Below are positions 1-6,703 of a stretch of 44,815 nucleotides of DNA, one piece after another (the first letter of the stretch is position 1; every line of letters begins with the position of its first letter). Made by a program: the position numbers and the translations under genes. Source of the DNA: a virus; IMG/VR virus record IMGVR_UViG_3300050020_000110, positions 1-44,815 of that record; one strand, written 5' to 3'. The notes beneath the pieces are model-generated. The model saw only the letters and a list, made by a program, of their open reading frames with translations, made no database searches and had not been told where the DNA came from.

Positions 1-34
1 GCAGACCAAACGATAGAAATTGTTTTTTTGTCAT
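1..34 (-). CDS. N-terminus of a small cassette gene, cut by the window edge
   Basis: An ATG on the minus strand at 34 opens a frame reading MTKKQFLSFGL before the sequence runs off the window. It lies about 60 bases downstream of the GTTAT end of an attC-like inverted repeat, the same arrangement as the other small genes here. The N-terminus resembles short hypothetical proteins of Bacteroidetes phages that begin MTKEQF, but eleven residues do not identify a family. It appears to be the next cassette in an alternative version of the genome, because the circle closes at 215-270 and not through this sequence. Confidence 0.45.
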   Translation of the reverse strand, partial: MTKKQFLSFGL

Positions 35-91
35 AATATGTTATATTTTAGTATTTTATAATTCGATAATCAAAGAAAGAAAGCCCTGATG

Positions 92-222
92 GATAACATC
101 TAACTATGGTCGGTTGTCGGCTTCATCGCATTTAGAAGTAGCATCGCCCGCCCGAACTTCATCGGTTGGTTGCAGCGAAGTACACCGCAAATCTCCAACC
201 ACCATAGTAGCGACCGTTATGG
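92..222 (-). repeat. attC-like imperfect inverted repeat, site 1
   Basis: Read on the minus strand the element starts with CATAAC (222-217), one base after the stop of the 224-562 gene, and ends with GTTATCC (97-91). The arms pair imperfectly: CTATGGTGGTTGG near the start against CAACCGACCATAG near the end. Unpaired bases lie between, and the centre is longer and variable. Conserved ends, mismatched arms, about 130 bases of length and a position directly after a gene are the hallmarks of integron attC sites. The end box GTTATCC departs from the usual GTTRRRY. It contains GCGATGAAGCC, also present in the centre of the site at 44635-44766. Confidence 0.6.
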
Positions 223-270
223 TTCACTGTAAAAAAATACGTGCGATGCTTTTAGCTAAATTTTCAGCGA
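215..270. repeat. 56-base direct repeat, first copy (circle-closing overlap)
   Basis: These 56 bases are identical to the last 56 of the window (44760-44815). The copy begins with the base before GTTATGG and covers the last codons of the gene at 224-562. Upstream of the shared block the two contexts are unrelated. The simplest reading is an assembly overlap that closes a circular genome, with 1-214 as an alternative upstream cassette. Confidence 0.85.
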
Positions 271-562
271 CTGGATTTGAATTGAAAACCATATCAGAAT
301 AAATGCGATGGTTTGTATTATCAGGCTCTGTTGATTGACAGCCCTCTCTATTTAATTCATATTGGAAAGAAAGTTCATTGCACCACTTTAAGCCGCCCCA
401 GCCTTTCCATTCTGAACGTGAAGTTTTCACTTCTAAAATTTCTACTGGTTTAAAATTTGAACAATATTCATTAAACTGTATATTCCATTTTTTGTAAGAA
501 TCTCCAAAAAGCATAGTGAAAATATCACCGTCTTTTGATTTTACTTTAATTTTGACTATCAT
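224..562 (-). CDS. Hypothetical cassette protein, 112 aa
   Basis: The product begins MIVKIKVKSKDGDIF and ends SIARIFLQ. I do not recognise a family. It is a soluble, mixed-composition protein with several Trp residues (EWKGWGGLKW near the middle) and no signal or membrane segment. I chose ATG 562 over an in-frame start at 610 because the longer version would run into the attC-like repeat at 603-680. The stop TGA lies one base from the CATAAC box of the following repeat. The gene is a self-contained unit between two repeats, like an integron cassette. Its 3' end is the segment duplicated at the window end. Confidence 0.7.
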   Translation of the reverse strand: MIVKIKVKSKDGDIFTMLFGDSYKKWNIQFNEYCSNFKPVEILEVKTSRSEWKGWGGLKWCNELSFQYELNREGCQSTEPDNTNHRIYSDMVFNSNPVAENLAKSIARIFLQ

Positions 563-602
563 ATAATTGATTGTTAATTGATTAATTAAGATACAGCGAA
601 AC

Positions 603-680
603 CATAACACAAGTGTATGTGGGATTATCCACCCTGCAAAAAATCAACGCTAAAACCCCACATACACCCTCCGTTATGCC
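603..680 (-). repeat. attC-like inverted repeat, site 2
   Basis: This is the shortest and clearest of the series. On the minus strand it runs from GGCATAAC to GTTATGG. The two arms contain a perfect 11-base complement, GTGTATGTGGG (613-623) and CCCACATACAC (657-667), with about 33 bases between. The ends CATAAC (603-608) and GTTATG (673-678) are themselves inverted. Short asymmetric spacers between end boxes and stem recall the unpaired spacers of attC sites. It lies 22 bases after the stop of the gene at 703 and 41 bases before the start of the gene at 562. Confidence 0.65.
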
Positions 681-702
681 CTACGCAGGAAAATAGCGTA
701 GT

Positions 703-948
703 TTAATCATTTTTTTGAATTTCTTCTTTGACCTTATTCCAAAAAACTATTTCATTATTCCATGATTTAGTTTCTGCAAATGACCCAGAAAACGATAAAT
801 TATTTATAATTAGCTCAACGCAAATTAAAGCGCACGGAATAGCTTTATGTAAATAGCAAACTAATTTTGCATCTTTATCGTGTATTGAGTACATTTGTTG
901 GTGAAACTTCTCAATAATTTCGATTGCTTTTGCTTTTTCTAGTGTCAT
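703..948 (-). CDS. Hypothetical small protein, 81 aa (second gene of a two-gene cassette)
   Basis: Begins MTLEKAKAIEIIEKFHQQMYSI and looks like a small, largely helical protein with a hydrophobic centre (CALICVELIINNLSF). It resembles cassette and phage proteins of unknown function that start with a helix around EIIEKF, but I cannot name a family. It starts six bases after the stop of the gene at 955-1194, so the two are probably translated together. The pair is bounded by attC-like repeats at 603-680 and 1266-1400. Confidence 0.7.
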   Translation of the reverse strand: MTLEKAKAIEIIEKFHQQMYSIHDKDAKLVCYLHKAIPCALICVELIINNLSFSGSFAETKSWNNEIVFWNKVKEEIQKND

Positions 949-954
949 AATATT

Positions 955-1194
955 CTATTCTTGTTTTAAAAATTCGTCAGCATAAGCATAGCATTCAGCC
1001 ATTAAATCAGATTTTGAGATATAATTTACACTCTGGTTAGATAATATACCTTGCATTGCTGCGCATGCAACATAAAATCTTTTTGAAATACCATTCATTT
1101 TCATATCCGGGTATTTCTCTTGTCTATCATACATTTCTTCTGATGATGTAGGGAATGCAGATTCTGTTCCTAATTTTAGTTTTTCATTTTCCAT
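955..1194 (-). CDS. Hypothetical protein, 79 aa (first gene of a two-gene cassette)
   Basis: Begins MENEKLKLGTESAFPTSSEEMY and contains SKRFYVACAAMQGILSN. This pattern (short polar head, then an FxVACAAMQGIL helix, then a tail such as AYADEFLKQE) is common in small hypothetical proteins of Bacteroides and other gut phages. The biochemical role is unknown. The leader between the preceding repeat (ends at 1267) and the ATG is about 70 bases and AT-rich. It includes the CTTTCTTTCTT stretch also found after sites 1 and 4. Confidence 0.7.
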   Translation of the reverse strand: MENEKLKLGTESAFPTSSEEMYDRQEKYPDMKMNGISKRFYVACAAMQGILSNQSVNYISKSDLMAECYAYADEFLKQE

Positions 1195-1265
1195 TTTGAT
1201 AATTTTTAAATTTGTTTTATAATTTATTTCTCGTTTATTTTATTTTGAAAAAGAAAGAAAGCGCA

Positions 1266-1400
1266 GGCATAACAATTGCTATGTTCATAAGCCCGCCTTT
1301 TCGGTTATTGGAAGTTATTTACTCGCTTGAAATTTTGTCTAACGGCTGAAAGCTATGCGCCCGTAATTGGGATTATAATCATAGCAGTTGTCCGTTATGC
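1266..1400 (-). repeat. attC-like inverted repeat, site 3
   Basis: On the minus strand it opens with GCATAAC (1400-1394) six bases after the stop of the gene at 1407 and closes with GTTATGC (1273-1267). The outer arms ACAACTGCTATG and CATAGCAATTGT pair with one mismatch. The centre of about 100 bases is not obviously paired. The length of 135 bases is at the upper end for integron attC sites. Confidence 0.6.
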
Positions 1401-1406
1401 GTAATA

Positions 1407-1670
1407 CTAAGAAATAAGACACGCACCTTTGAGCGCACAACGTACAGCATCTTTGACTTCGTGGAAGTCTTCGTATGTTTTCACGTTAACCATTCCAGTT
1501 TCAATGTCGATTACATCAATCATAAACCGTTTTAAATGGTCATATTTTGGCCCTCCGAATCCGTGATCGGTTGTAATGTTTATTTGTTTGCCTTTATAAG
1601 TAGCTCTAAACTCATTTTCTGTTGAAACTTTAATATTTCGTGGCTGGATAATTGCTCCTGAAATTCTCAT
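1407..1670 (-). CDS. Hypothetical cassette protein, 87 aa
   Basis: The product MRISGAIIQPRNIKVST through KGACLIS is a compact protein with an apparent beta-rich first half and a helical end (FHEVKDAVRCALKGA). No family recognised. The frame is open up to 1748, but that extension would run through the attC-like repeat ending at 1701. I therefore place the start at ATG 1670, 31 bases after the repeat, as in the other cassettes. Between repeat and start lies CTTTCTTTCTTAATTC. The stop is followed after six bases by the next repeat. Confidence 0.65.
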   Translation of the reverse strand: MRISGAIIQPRNIKVSTENEFRATYKGKQINITTDHGFGGPKYDHLKRFMIDVIDIETGMVNVKTYEDFHEVKDAVRCALKGACLIS

Positions 1671-1700
1671 AACTTTTTGAATTAAGAAAGAAAGTACTTC

Positions 1701-1828
1701 GCCTAACACACGCCTATTTTTAAGCGGGGCAGAAGTGATTTCTAACAAGTTTATATTAATAATTAATTTTTGTGATTTCTACTAAATTCAGCTAAAGACC
1801 CGCCTAAATATAGGCTAGGTCGTTATGC
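1701..1828 (-). repeat. attC-like inverted repeat, site 4, with a canonical GTTAGGC core
   Basis: On the minus strand it runs from GCATAAC (1828-1822), two bases after the stop of the gene at 1831, to GTTAGGC (1707-1701). GTTAGGC fits the integron core GTTRRRY exactly. The arms GCCTATATTTAGGCGGG and CCCGCTTAAAAATAGGC match as complements except for two positions. The centre is AT-rich and unpaired. Of the sites in the window this one fits the attC model best. Confidence 0.65.
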
Positions 1829-1830
1829 GC

Positions 1831-2184
1831 TTAAAGCCAACTCGGCACGACATAAACTTTCAAATAAAGCCTTGTAGCAGTTTCAATCATATTCTTACTG
1901 CCTCGACTCTTAAAATCCCAAAAGCAAATAAGCGTGTCTGCATATTCAGCCATTTCTCGGTTTCTAAAAGGCCCTGCCATATTTCCGTAGGTCTTCCACT
2001 TAGCAGGAAATTTAGTCAGTTTGTACCCACGCCCTAAAGCATATCGCTCTCCAAGAAAGTCAGCACCTTTAGCCGTTCCACTTACAATCTCAATATCTGA
2101 TAAACCCTTTAGGATTCTATCACATTCAGACTTTAGAAGCTCGTAGTTGTAGAAGTTTCTACTTCCGGCGATTATGACTTTCAC
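1831..2184 (-). CDS. SLOG-superfamily (DUF2493/YspA-like) nucleotide-binding protein
   Basis: The product starts VKVIIAGSRNF, followed by SGTAKGADFLGERYALG, KFPAKWKTYGNMAGPFRN and MAEYADTLICFWDFKSRGSKNMIETA. These are the conserved blocks of the SLOG Rossmann-fold family (GSR loop, G-A-GAD helix, GP-RN motif, SRG-N motif), which binds nucleotides or nucleotide-derived ligands. I chose GTG 2184 because family members begin at this VKVIIAGSR segment. ATG 2217 is an in-frame alternative but would overlap the preceding small gene. The stop lies two bases from the CATAAC end of site 4. No repeat is seen on its upstream side, so it may be the boundary gene of the array. Confidence 0.85.
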   Translation of the reverse strand: MKVIIAGSRNFYNYELLKSECDRILKGLSDIEIVSGTAKGADFLGERYALGRGYKLTKFPAKWKTYGNMAGPFRNREMAEYADTLICFWDFKSRGSKNMIETATRLYLKVYVVPSWL

Positions 2185-2188
2185 AACT

Positions 2189-2350
2189 TCACATTTCGCA
2201 AAATATCCACATTCCAACAGGGATACAGCATTTGCCGGTCAAAACAAATACAAGACTGTATATTGGTATTTCCACAGGAAGTAGAAATACAGAACCTATG
2301 AGCAGCATAAGCTTTAGGGGTCTTCTAAGAATGCCATACATCTTTTTCAT
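2189..2350 (-). CDS. Small membrane protein, 53 aa
   Basis: Reads MKKMYGILRRPLKLMLLIGS, then a hydrophobic stretch with FLLPVEIPIYSLVFVLTG and GMWIFCEM. One or two membrane segments are likely, with a positively charged N-terminus. Its ATG overlaps the TGA of the exonuclease gene (ATGA), and its stop falls just before the start of the SLOG gene. This tight coupling supports a real gene. Function unknown. Confidence 0.6.
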   Translation of the reverse strand: MKKMYGILRRPLKLMLLIGSVFLLPVEIPIYSLVFVLTGKCCIPVGMWIFCEM

Positions 2351-2913
2351 AATATTTGAAGGGTTTTATATATTTGGCGAGTAAGCTTCACATCGTATAA
2401 AGCTTCGTGAGTAAGTCTCTCATCTACCTTAATACCCAAGTGTCGGGCTACAGCAGTGAGATTAAATTCAGACATACTTGCACGTTCTTCTTTCAATAGG
2501 TCAGAAGAGAGTACAAATACATCGAGAGGGCTGTTCCAAAAGTAAGAACCAAAATAAGGGTCTCCGTTTTGTTCAAACCAAGCACGTAAGAACTGATTAT
2601 CAAAAGCAGCGTTGTTGTATCCGCAAAGGAAAAATCGGTCTTTCTTATCGAACTTGTTTACATACTTTTGCAGAGTTTTAGTGAGTTTTGTATAGACTGC
2701 CTTCATATCGGGATAAGTCTTACAATCGTCAGGAGTTATGCTTTTCATCTTGAAGGCATCAGGTTCGTAAGCAGCTTGGGGGTGAGGGCAGACGTTGAGA
2801 TTTATTTCTTCAACTACTTTTCCATCAATCTCAACTAAGCAAGCAATTTGGTGGATACCGTGCTTCCAGTGTTTTACCCCTGTAGTTTCTAGGTCGAAGT
2901 ATAGGATTTTCAT
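2347..2913 (-). CDS. DEDDh 3'-5' exonuclease (DnaQ/exonuclease I-like)
   Basis: 188 residues. The N-terminus carries YFDLETTG (first Asp and Glu of the DEDD site), the middle has NNAAFDNQFLRAWF (second Asp), and the C-terminal part has HEALYDVKLTRQIY, the HxAxxD of the DEDDh class. It is a single-domain nuclease that would remove nucleotides from 3' ends, either proofreading with the phage polymerase or trimming DNA. It sits in the early operon with replication genes. Its start overlaps the stop of the zinc miniprotein by an ATGA junction. Confidence 0.88.
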   Translation of the reverse strand: MKILYFDLETTGVKHWKHGIHQIACLVEIDGKVVEEINLNVCPHPQAAYEPDAFKMKSITPDDCKTYPDMKAVYTKLTKTLQKYVNKFDKKDRFFLCGYNNAAFDNQFLRAWFEQNGDPYFGSYFWNSPLDVFVLSSDLLKEERASMSEFNLTAVARHLGIKVDERLTHEALYDVKLTRQIYKTLQIL

Positions 2914-3080
2914 TCTTCACGAGTTTTAGCGCATCTATCGCAGCAGTCGTAGTCTATTTGAGTAAACTGATTATATTCCGCTTTACAATCTTCGCAGTAG
3001 GGTTCTCCGCAGCGCTCGCATATTGCTATTGCAGGTTCTCCGCAATGGACGCACATCATAATTGCATTTTCCAATTCCAT
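2910..3080 (-). CDS. Cysteine-rich zinc-binding miniprotein, 56 aa
   Basis: Starts MELENAIMMCVHCGEPAIA and continues with CERCGEPYCEDCKAE and DYDCCDRCAKTREE. Four CxxC pairs suggest two small zinc knuckles of the ribbon or B-box type. Such proteins usually act as nucleic-acid or protein adaptors. Nothing more specific can be said. The TGA overlaps the ATG of the exonuclease gene, so the two are translationally coupled. Confidence 0.7.
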   Translation of the reverse strand: MELENAIMMCVHCGEPAIAICERCGEPYCEDCKAEYNQFTQIDYDCCDRCAKTREE

Positions 3081-3084
3081 AATC

Positions 3085-3240
3085 TTATAAGTATTTAATT
3101 TTCATTTGTTCTTTAGGAACTCCGTGTTGAGCAAATTCCTTTTTTAAATCTTGCAAAATCGCCCAAGGCTGATTGTCTGCAAGTGTTATAGTTTTACCCG
3201 AAGGTAGGGTCTGTACGAGTTTTCCGTGTGTTGGTTTCAT
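3085..3240 (-). CDS. Small hypothetical protein, 51 aa
   Basis: Reads MKPTHGKLVQTLPSGKTITL then DNQPWAILQDLKKEF and ends KEQMKIKYL. The ATG overlaps the stop of the 92-residue gene upstream (ATGA). The next gene begins five bases beyond its TAA. Soluble, basic, no recognised domain. Short proteins with a hydrophobic Trp-containing middle and KxxYxI-like end occur widely in Bacteroidetes phages. Confidence 0.6.
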   Translation of the reverse strand: MKPTHGKLVQTLPSGKTITLADNQPWAILQDLKKEFAQHGVPKEQMKIKYL

Positions 3241-3515
3241 AATACTACGTCTTTAAAAACGTCATCAGAATATCTTCTGACTTCGTAAAGTTCGTGTTTC
3301 AAGATAAACTCCCATGAAGGGAAACTATTCAGTTTTAGTATGTTCAAAATGTGAGAGTCCTCCATACCTTGAACTCTTACTTCTTTACCGTCTTTAGTTT
3401 TCCAGAAGAGGATTTTCAAAAGATAATCTCGATACATCTGATTGAGGTCATACTCGTAAGCATCTTCCCAGCTACCGTCATAATCGCACATGCCATTTTC
3501 TTCTGCCCAGCTCAT
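3237..3515 (-). CDS. Hypothetical protein, 92 aa
   Basis: Begins MSWAEENGMCDYDGSWEDAY. Acidic first third, then LLKILFWKTKDGKEV and a final segment RRYSDDVFKDVVL. No domain recognised, no membrane segment. It is in the same operon as the DUF2815 gene, about 50 bases downstream of it. Confidence 0.65.
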   Translation of the reverse strand: MSWAEENGMCDYDGSWEDAYEYDLNQMYRDYLLKILFWKTKDGKEVRVQGMEDSHILNILKLNSFPSWEFILKHELYEVRRYSDDVFKDVVL

Positions 3516-3568
3516 AACTTTAGTTTTAAAGAGGGCATCGCAAAGTACGATACCCTCAAAATTAAATA

Positions 3569-4168
3569 CTACAAATAGCTTTTGCCTTCTTCTCCGATTT
3601 CTACATCGTCAAATGCTGCACTTGCAGACATACCCGAACCGGCTAATCTTTCACCGTTACCAGCGAATAAGATTTTGTTTAGTGAACATGCGATACCACG
3701 ACCAAACGAGTTGTCGTAAATGTAAATGCTTATTTCAGCATAAGCATAGCAGCCTGAATAAACTACATCAGCACCTACGTTTTCATAAACACCTTTATCA
3801 ACACGTTTTACCACAGAAGGATACTGACCCTCTGACTTGTAAACGCCACCATTAATAAACATGCTACCGACATAAGCTTCATCGCTTGGGCGGTCTTCAT
3901 CACCATCACGCAAAGGCATCGCTTTAGGTTTAGCACCTCTGAACTTTGTTTTGTACATAGCCAAAACAGCAGCCTGAGCTTCCTCAACTTGCTTGATAGC
4001 GACTTTGTCCTTTTCTTTGTCCATCAGCATAGAAACACCATACTTGTACTGCACCTTGCCTTTAGCGTTGGTTACTTTTTCACCATCACCTTCAAACAGT
4101 TTCACATAAGATAAACGAACTTTTCCGATTACCAAGTTCACATTTTCACTTGCTTCCATTTTATTCAT
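3569..4168 (-). CDS. DUF2815 family protein (phage single-stranded DNA-binding-like)
   Basis: 199 residues starting MNKMEASENVNLVIGKVRLS. It shows the family features: an opening beta strand with RLSY, KYGVSMLMDKEKDK, a PLRDGDEDRP segment, and a C-terminal VYSGCYAYAEISIYIYDN with GIACSLNKILFAG. DUF2815 proteins occur next to DUF2800, polA and primase genes in phage replication modules and are predicted OB-fold single-stranded DNA binders. The acidic tail (DDVEIGEEGKSYL) suits such a role. ATG 4159 is a possible alternative start. Confidence 0.85.
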   Translation of the reverse strand: MNKMEASENVNLVIGKVRLSYVKLFEGDGEKVTNAKGKVQYKYGVSMLMDKEKDKVAIKQVEEAQAAVLAMYKTKFRGAKPKAMPLRDGDEDRPSDEAYVGSMFINGGVYKSEGQYPSVVKRVDKGVYENVGADVVYSGCYAYAEISIYIYDNSFGRGIACSLNKILFAGNGERLAGSGMSASAAFDDVEIGEEGKSYL

Positions 4169-4216
4169 TGTTGGATTCTTTAAATACCTTAGTGGTATTA
4201 AGCCGTCCGGCTATTG

Positions 4217-4282
4217 TAGAAGCGAAGGGATTCGAACCCTTATCCCGTATAAATACGATTTTTCCTAGTAAACTACATCTCC
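4217..4282 (-). tRNA. Short tRNA-like structure, anticodon arm not resolvable
   Basis: On the minus strand a perfect T arm is present (AAGGG, loop TTCGAAT, CCCTT). An acceptor pairing GGAGATG with CGCTTCT (one A-C mismatch, three wobbles) and a D arm with GTTT, AGG and AAAT are also possible. Only about 16 bases lie between the D and T arms, where about 21 are needed. CGTATTTATACG there forms a palindrome instead of a normal anticodon arm. The whole is about 66 bases without an encoded CCA. It may be a decayed tRNA or a tRNA mimic. It sits alone in the 156-base gap between the DUF2800 and DUF2815 genes. Confidence 0.4.
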
Positions 4283-4324
4283 GACACCGCAGTACATTTT
4301 TAATTCTCGCAGTGGTTAGCATCT

Positions 4325-5515
4325 TTATTCAATTTCTACATCTTTAAAAGTCTCTGCTGCTGTTTTAGCTAAATCCAAAGCAGGGCGTTTATCGCTTACT
4401 TGTACAAGCGTTGGTTTACCCGAAGGTTTTACGATATACTCGGACAATAACGGATCGAAGTTTTTCTTACCGACTACTTTCTCCAATTCAGTAATGCCAT
4501 AAAGCTCTTTTGGCTTATAAATTTCGACTTCCTGAAATCCGTTTGCGATAAGCTTTTTAGCTGCTGCTTCATCGTCTGAAATAACTCTGTTACTTTTTCC
4601 CTCAACTAATTTGTAGTTCGGCCATACTCTGCCATTATTCACAGCTTGGTCAAGAGCGTATTCGGTCATTAATTTTGCCCAAGAAGCAATATCTTTAGCC
4701 TTTTCAATGATAACTACCATTTCTTCATCAGATAACAAAGCAGGGTCTTTTACGTTGCAAGATTCAAACACCTTTAGGTTTTCCGTTGCAAGAGCTTTGC
4801 ATTCGTTCTTAGCAGGGCAGAATCGACACCAATCACCACAACCAAATTCACCTTTGCCTTCCCAAGCTAATTCAGCTCTGGGGGCGGCAAACTCTTTAGC
4901 CCACAGGAGCAGATTTGCAACAGGCAAATGCCAATCAGAAATGTTCTGCATTCGGGGTTGGTATATGACTGCTTTAATGGTGTCAAACTCATACAGAAAT
5001 CCGTATTTGGTATAAGCTCCTAAAGCATATAACTGCATTTGAGTATTGTTTTCGCATTCTACCTTTACCCCTTTGCCGTATTTCAAGTCGATAATCGTAA
5101 GAACCCCATCGGCAATAATGATTACGTCGCCTGTACCAAATCCGTCTTTAACCCATTTGGAGAAGTCAAGCCTTTGTTCAACTTCTAAAACAGCATCTTT
5201 GGTTTTAAGTTTAGCCTTCTCAAACTCACTAACAACAAAGTCTGAGTAGTCCTCGCAGTATTCTCGCATATCCTCGCAGTAATACTTCTGCTTACGAAAA
5301 TTAACCATGCAATCCTCAAAAGCGGATTGGCCTACCCGACCTACTTTTGTTCGTATCATAAGTTCTCCTAAACTGTGAGCTAAAGTGCCTTCTTCGGCTG
5401 CTTCGCTTGTTGTCTCAGGGAACTTCTCTGCCAACCTTGCCGAAGGTGGACACATCAACCACCGCTTTGAAGCGGAGGCTGATAGTACTGCGTGTTCTTC
5501 GGGGGTTTTATTCAT
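4325..5515 (-). CDS. DUF2800 family PD-(D/E)XK nuclease-like protein
   Basis: 396 residues. HAVLSASASKRWLMCPPSARL at the N-terminus is the usual opening of the family. The middle has GTGDVIIIADG followed by TIIDLKYGKG, the GxxD and D-x-K residues of a PD-(D/E)XK active site as in AddB/RecB- and Cas4-like nucleases. Cysteines in CGDWCRFCPAKNEC could bind an iron-sulfur cluster. Its probable role is processing DNA ends during phage recombination or replication. I chose ATG 5515, giving MNKTPEEH, over GTG 5524. It overlaps the end of the preceding gene by eight bases. Confidence 0.88.
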   Translation of the reverse strand: MNKTPEEHAVLSASASKRWLMCPPSARLAEKFPETTSEAAEEGTLAHSLGELMIRTKVGRVGQSAFEDCMVNFRKQKYYCEDMREYCEDYSDFVVSEFEKAKLKTKDAVLEVEQRLDFSKWVKDGFGTGDVIIIADGVLTIIDLKYGKGVKVECENNTQMQLYALGAYTKYGFLYEFDTIKAVIYQPRMQNISDWHLPVANLLLWAKEFAAPRAELAWEGKGEFGCGDWCRFCPAKNECKALATENLKVFESCNVKDPALLSDEEMVVIIEKAKDIASWAKLMTEYALDQAVNNGRVWPNYKLVEGKSNRVISDDEAAAKKLIANGFQEVEIYKPKELYGITELEKVVGKKNFDPLLSEYIVKPSGKPTLVQVSDKRPALDLAKTAAETFKDVEIE

Positions 5516-6050
5516 CGTCAGCACCAGTTAACGGAGAAACACCAATGAGATAAACATAGTAACGTTTAGCGGCATCTTCGTCTTTTGCAAGGGCTGTCAC
5601 AGAACTGTAACCGAACTCCATAAGTTTAGCAGGAACATCGTCAATTTTCTCACTACGATTGACAGTCATTTTGCGAAGTTTCACCACACTTGGAACGAAG
5701 CCGAGTTCTACTTCTTCGACAATTTGTTCGGTAGCAGTTCCAGTAGAATTTCCCTGCTGACCTTCAGTTTGAACTCCGAAGTCTTCCATGCCGGCAATGG
5801 GTTCTTGCTGAGCTAATTTTTCAACTTCAATTTCTGCTTTTGTTCTGCGTTTCTTTACACTTTCAGGTTGCATCTGTACTGCTTTAACTTCTTCAATCTT
5901 CTCCTCGATGATTGATTCAGTTTCTTTGAAATCCTCGACTGCGGCAGTTGCTTTTTTCGTAGCAGCATTCAGCCCACTAAAAGCGTTAATCACTTTGTCT
6001 ACCAACGCCACCATTTCTTCGGATGGCGTAATAACTAATTTTACTTCCAT
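5508..6050 (-). CDS. Hypothetical protein with helical and charged regions, 180 aa
   Basis: Begins MEVKLVITPSEEMVALVDKV. Residues about 25-90 are rich in Ala, Glu and Lys and look helical or coiled, with a basic SVKKRRTKAEIEVEK. A Gln/Gly/Thr-rich linker follows. The C-terminal third (RKMTVNRSEKIDDVPAKLMEFGY) seems globular. No family recognised. Its position directly upstream of DUF2800, with overlapping stop and start, suggests a partner in the same process. Confidence 0.65.
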   Translation of the reverse strand: MEVKLVITPSEEMVALVDKVINAFSGLNAATKKATAAVEDFKETESIIEEKIEEVKAVQMQPESVKKRRTKAEIEVEKLAQQEPIAGMEDFGVQTEGQQGNSTGTATEQIVEEVELGFVPSVVKLRKMTVNRSEKIDDVPAKLMEFGYSSVTALAKDEDAAKRYYVYLIGVSPLTGADDE

Positions 6051-6073
6051 AATTCTGTTTTGTTTTTAAAAAT

Positions 6074-6601
6074 TTATTTTGATTTTAATAAGTCTAGGAT
6101 TGAGTCAATCGGGATAGCCAAAGCTGCTGAACTTTCAACGCCCAATTCTTCAGCTAAGGCAAAAGCTTCAGGAAAGTTTTCTTTAATACGTTTGAAAGTG
6201 CTAAGTTGAAGCAGTGCATTTTTAATTTGCTGTTTAGCTTCCTGCTCTTTTTGATAAAGACCATATTCCTTGGCAGTAAGCAGGTGTGCCTCTTTTACGA
6301 CATCCGCTGCGACAATGTAACTCGGATTGTATGAGCTAGTGGCAGGGTGGGTTTTACAGTGGCAGTAAACACAGTCTGCTGAGTTTTCGATATTCTCTAA
6401 CCGGGCAGTACTCGAAGTATTGAAATAGTTTGGATTAGCTTTCCAACCTACAATGACTTCAAAAGGTATGTGGTCAAGAATAAAGCTTGTTACATACTCA
6501 GATATTTGGTCTTGCACTTTCTGCCGCTCAACTCCTATCGTGGATTGAACTAAAGCCTCCGCTACTTTTCCAGCGAGGTAATTTGTCATTTTCTTTGCCA
6601 T
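6074..6601 (-). CDS. Hypothetical protein, 175 aa
   Basis: Starts MAKKMTNYLAGKVAEALVQS. A long helical N-terminal half leads to NSADCVYCHCKTHPATSS, where two Cys-x-x-Cys-like positions and a His could hold a metal ion. The C-terminal half is again helical (EQEAKQQIKNALLQLSTFKR). I considered a nucleotide-modification-associated (Nmad5-like) protein from general appearance but cannot support it by motif. It lies between the tRNA genes and the DUF2800 operon. Confidence 0.6.
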   Translation of the reverse strand: MAKKMTNYLAGKVAEALVQSTIGVERQKVQDQISEYVTSFILDHIPFEVIVGWKANPNYFNTSSTARLENIENSADCVYCHCKTHPATSSYNPSYIVAADVVKEAHLLTAKEYGLYQKEQEAKQQIKNALLQLSTFKRIKENFPEAFALAEELGVESSAALAIPIDSILDLLKSK

Positions 6602-6630
6602 AATTTAGTTTTTAAAAATTAATAAATCTG

Positions 6631-6703
6631 TGCTCCCTGAAGGACTCGAACCTCCAAAACCAGACGATCACTCTGTACGGTTATCCATTTACGTCAAGGG
6701 AGC
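6631..6703 (-). tRNA. tRNA, anticodon read as GAU (Ile)
   Basis: On the minus strand the acceptor arms GCTCCCT and AGGGAGC pair perfectly. The T arm is GGAGG, loop TTCGAGT, CCTTC. The anticodon arm is best drawn as CAGA, loop GTGATCG, TCTG, giving anticodon GAT after T33. The total of 73 bases is normal, and CCA is not encoded. The D arm pairs only imperfectly (ACG with CGT) and position 37 is C and not the usual purine, so the identity is less certain than the fold. It lies 29 bases upstream of the gene at 6074-6601. Confidence 0.75.

Noticed and set aside
114-302. Plus-strand frame of 62 codons
   Set aside because: It runs through the inverted repeat and antisense to the 3' end of the 224-562 gene; composition is that of non-coding repeat DNA.
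1671-1748. Longer N-terminus for the gene ending at 1407
   Set aside because: The extension would encode the arm of the attC-like repeat (1701-1828); ATG 1670 leaves repeat and gene separate, as in the other units.
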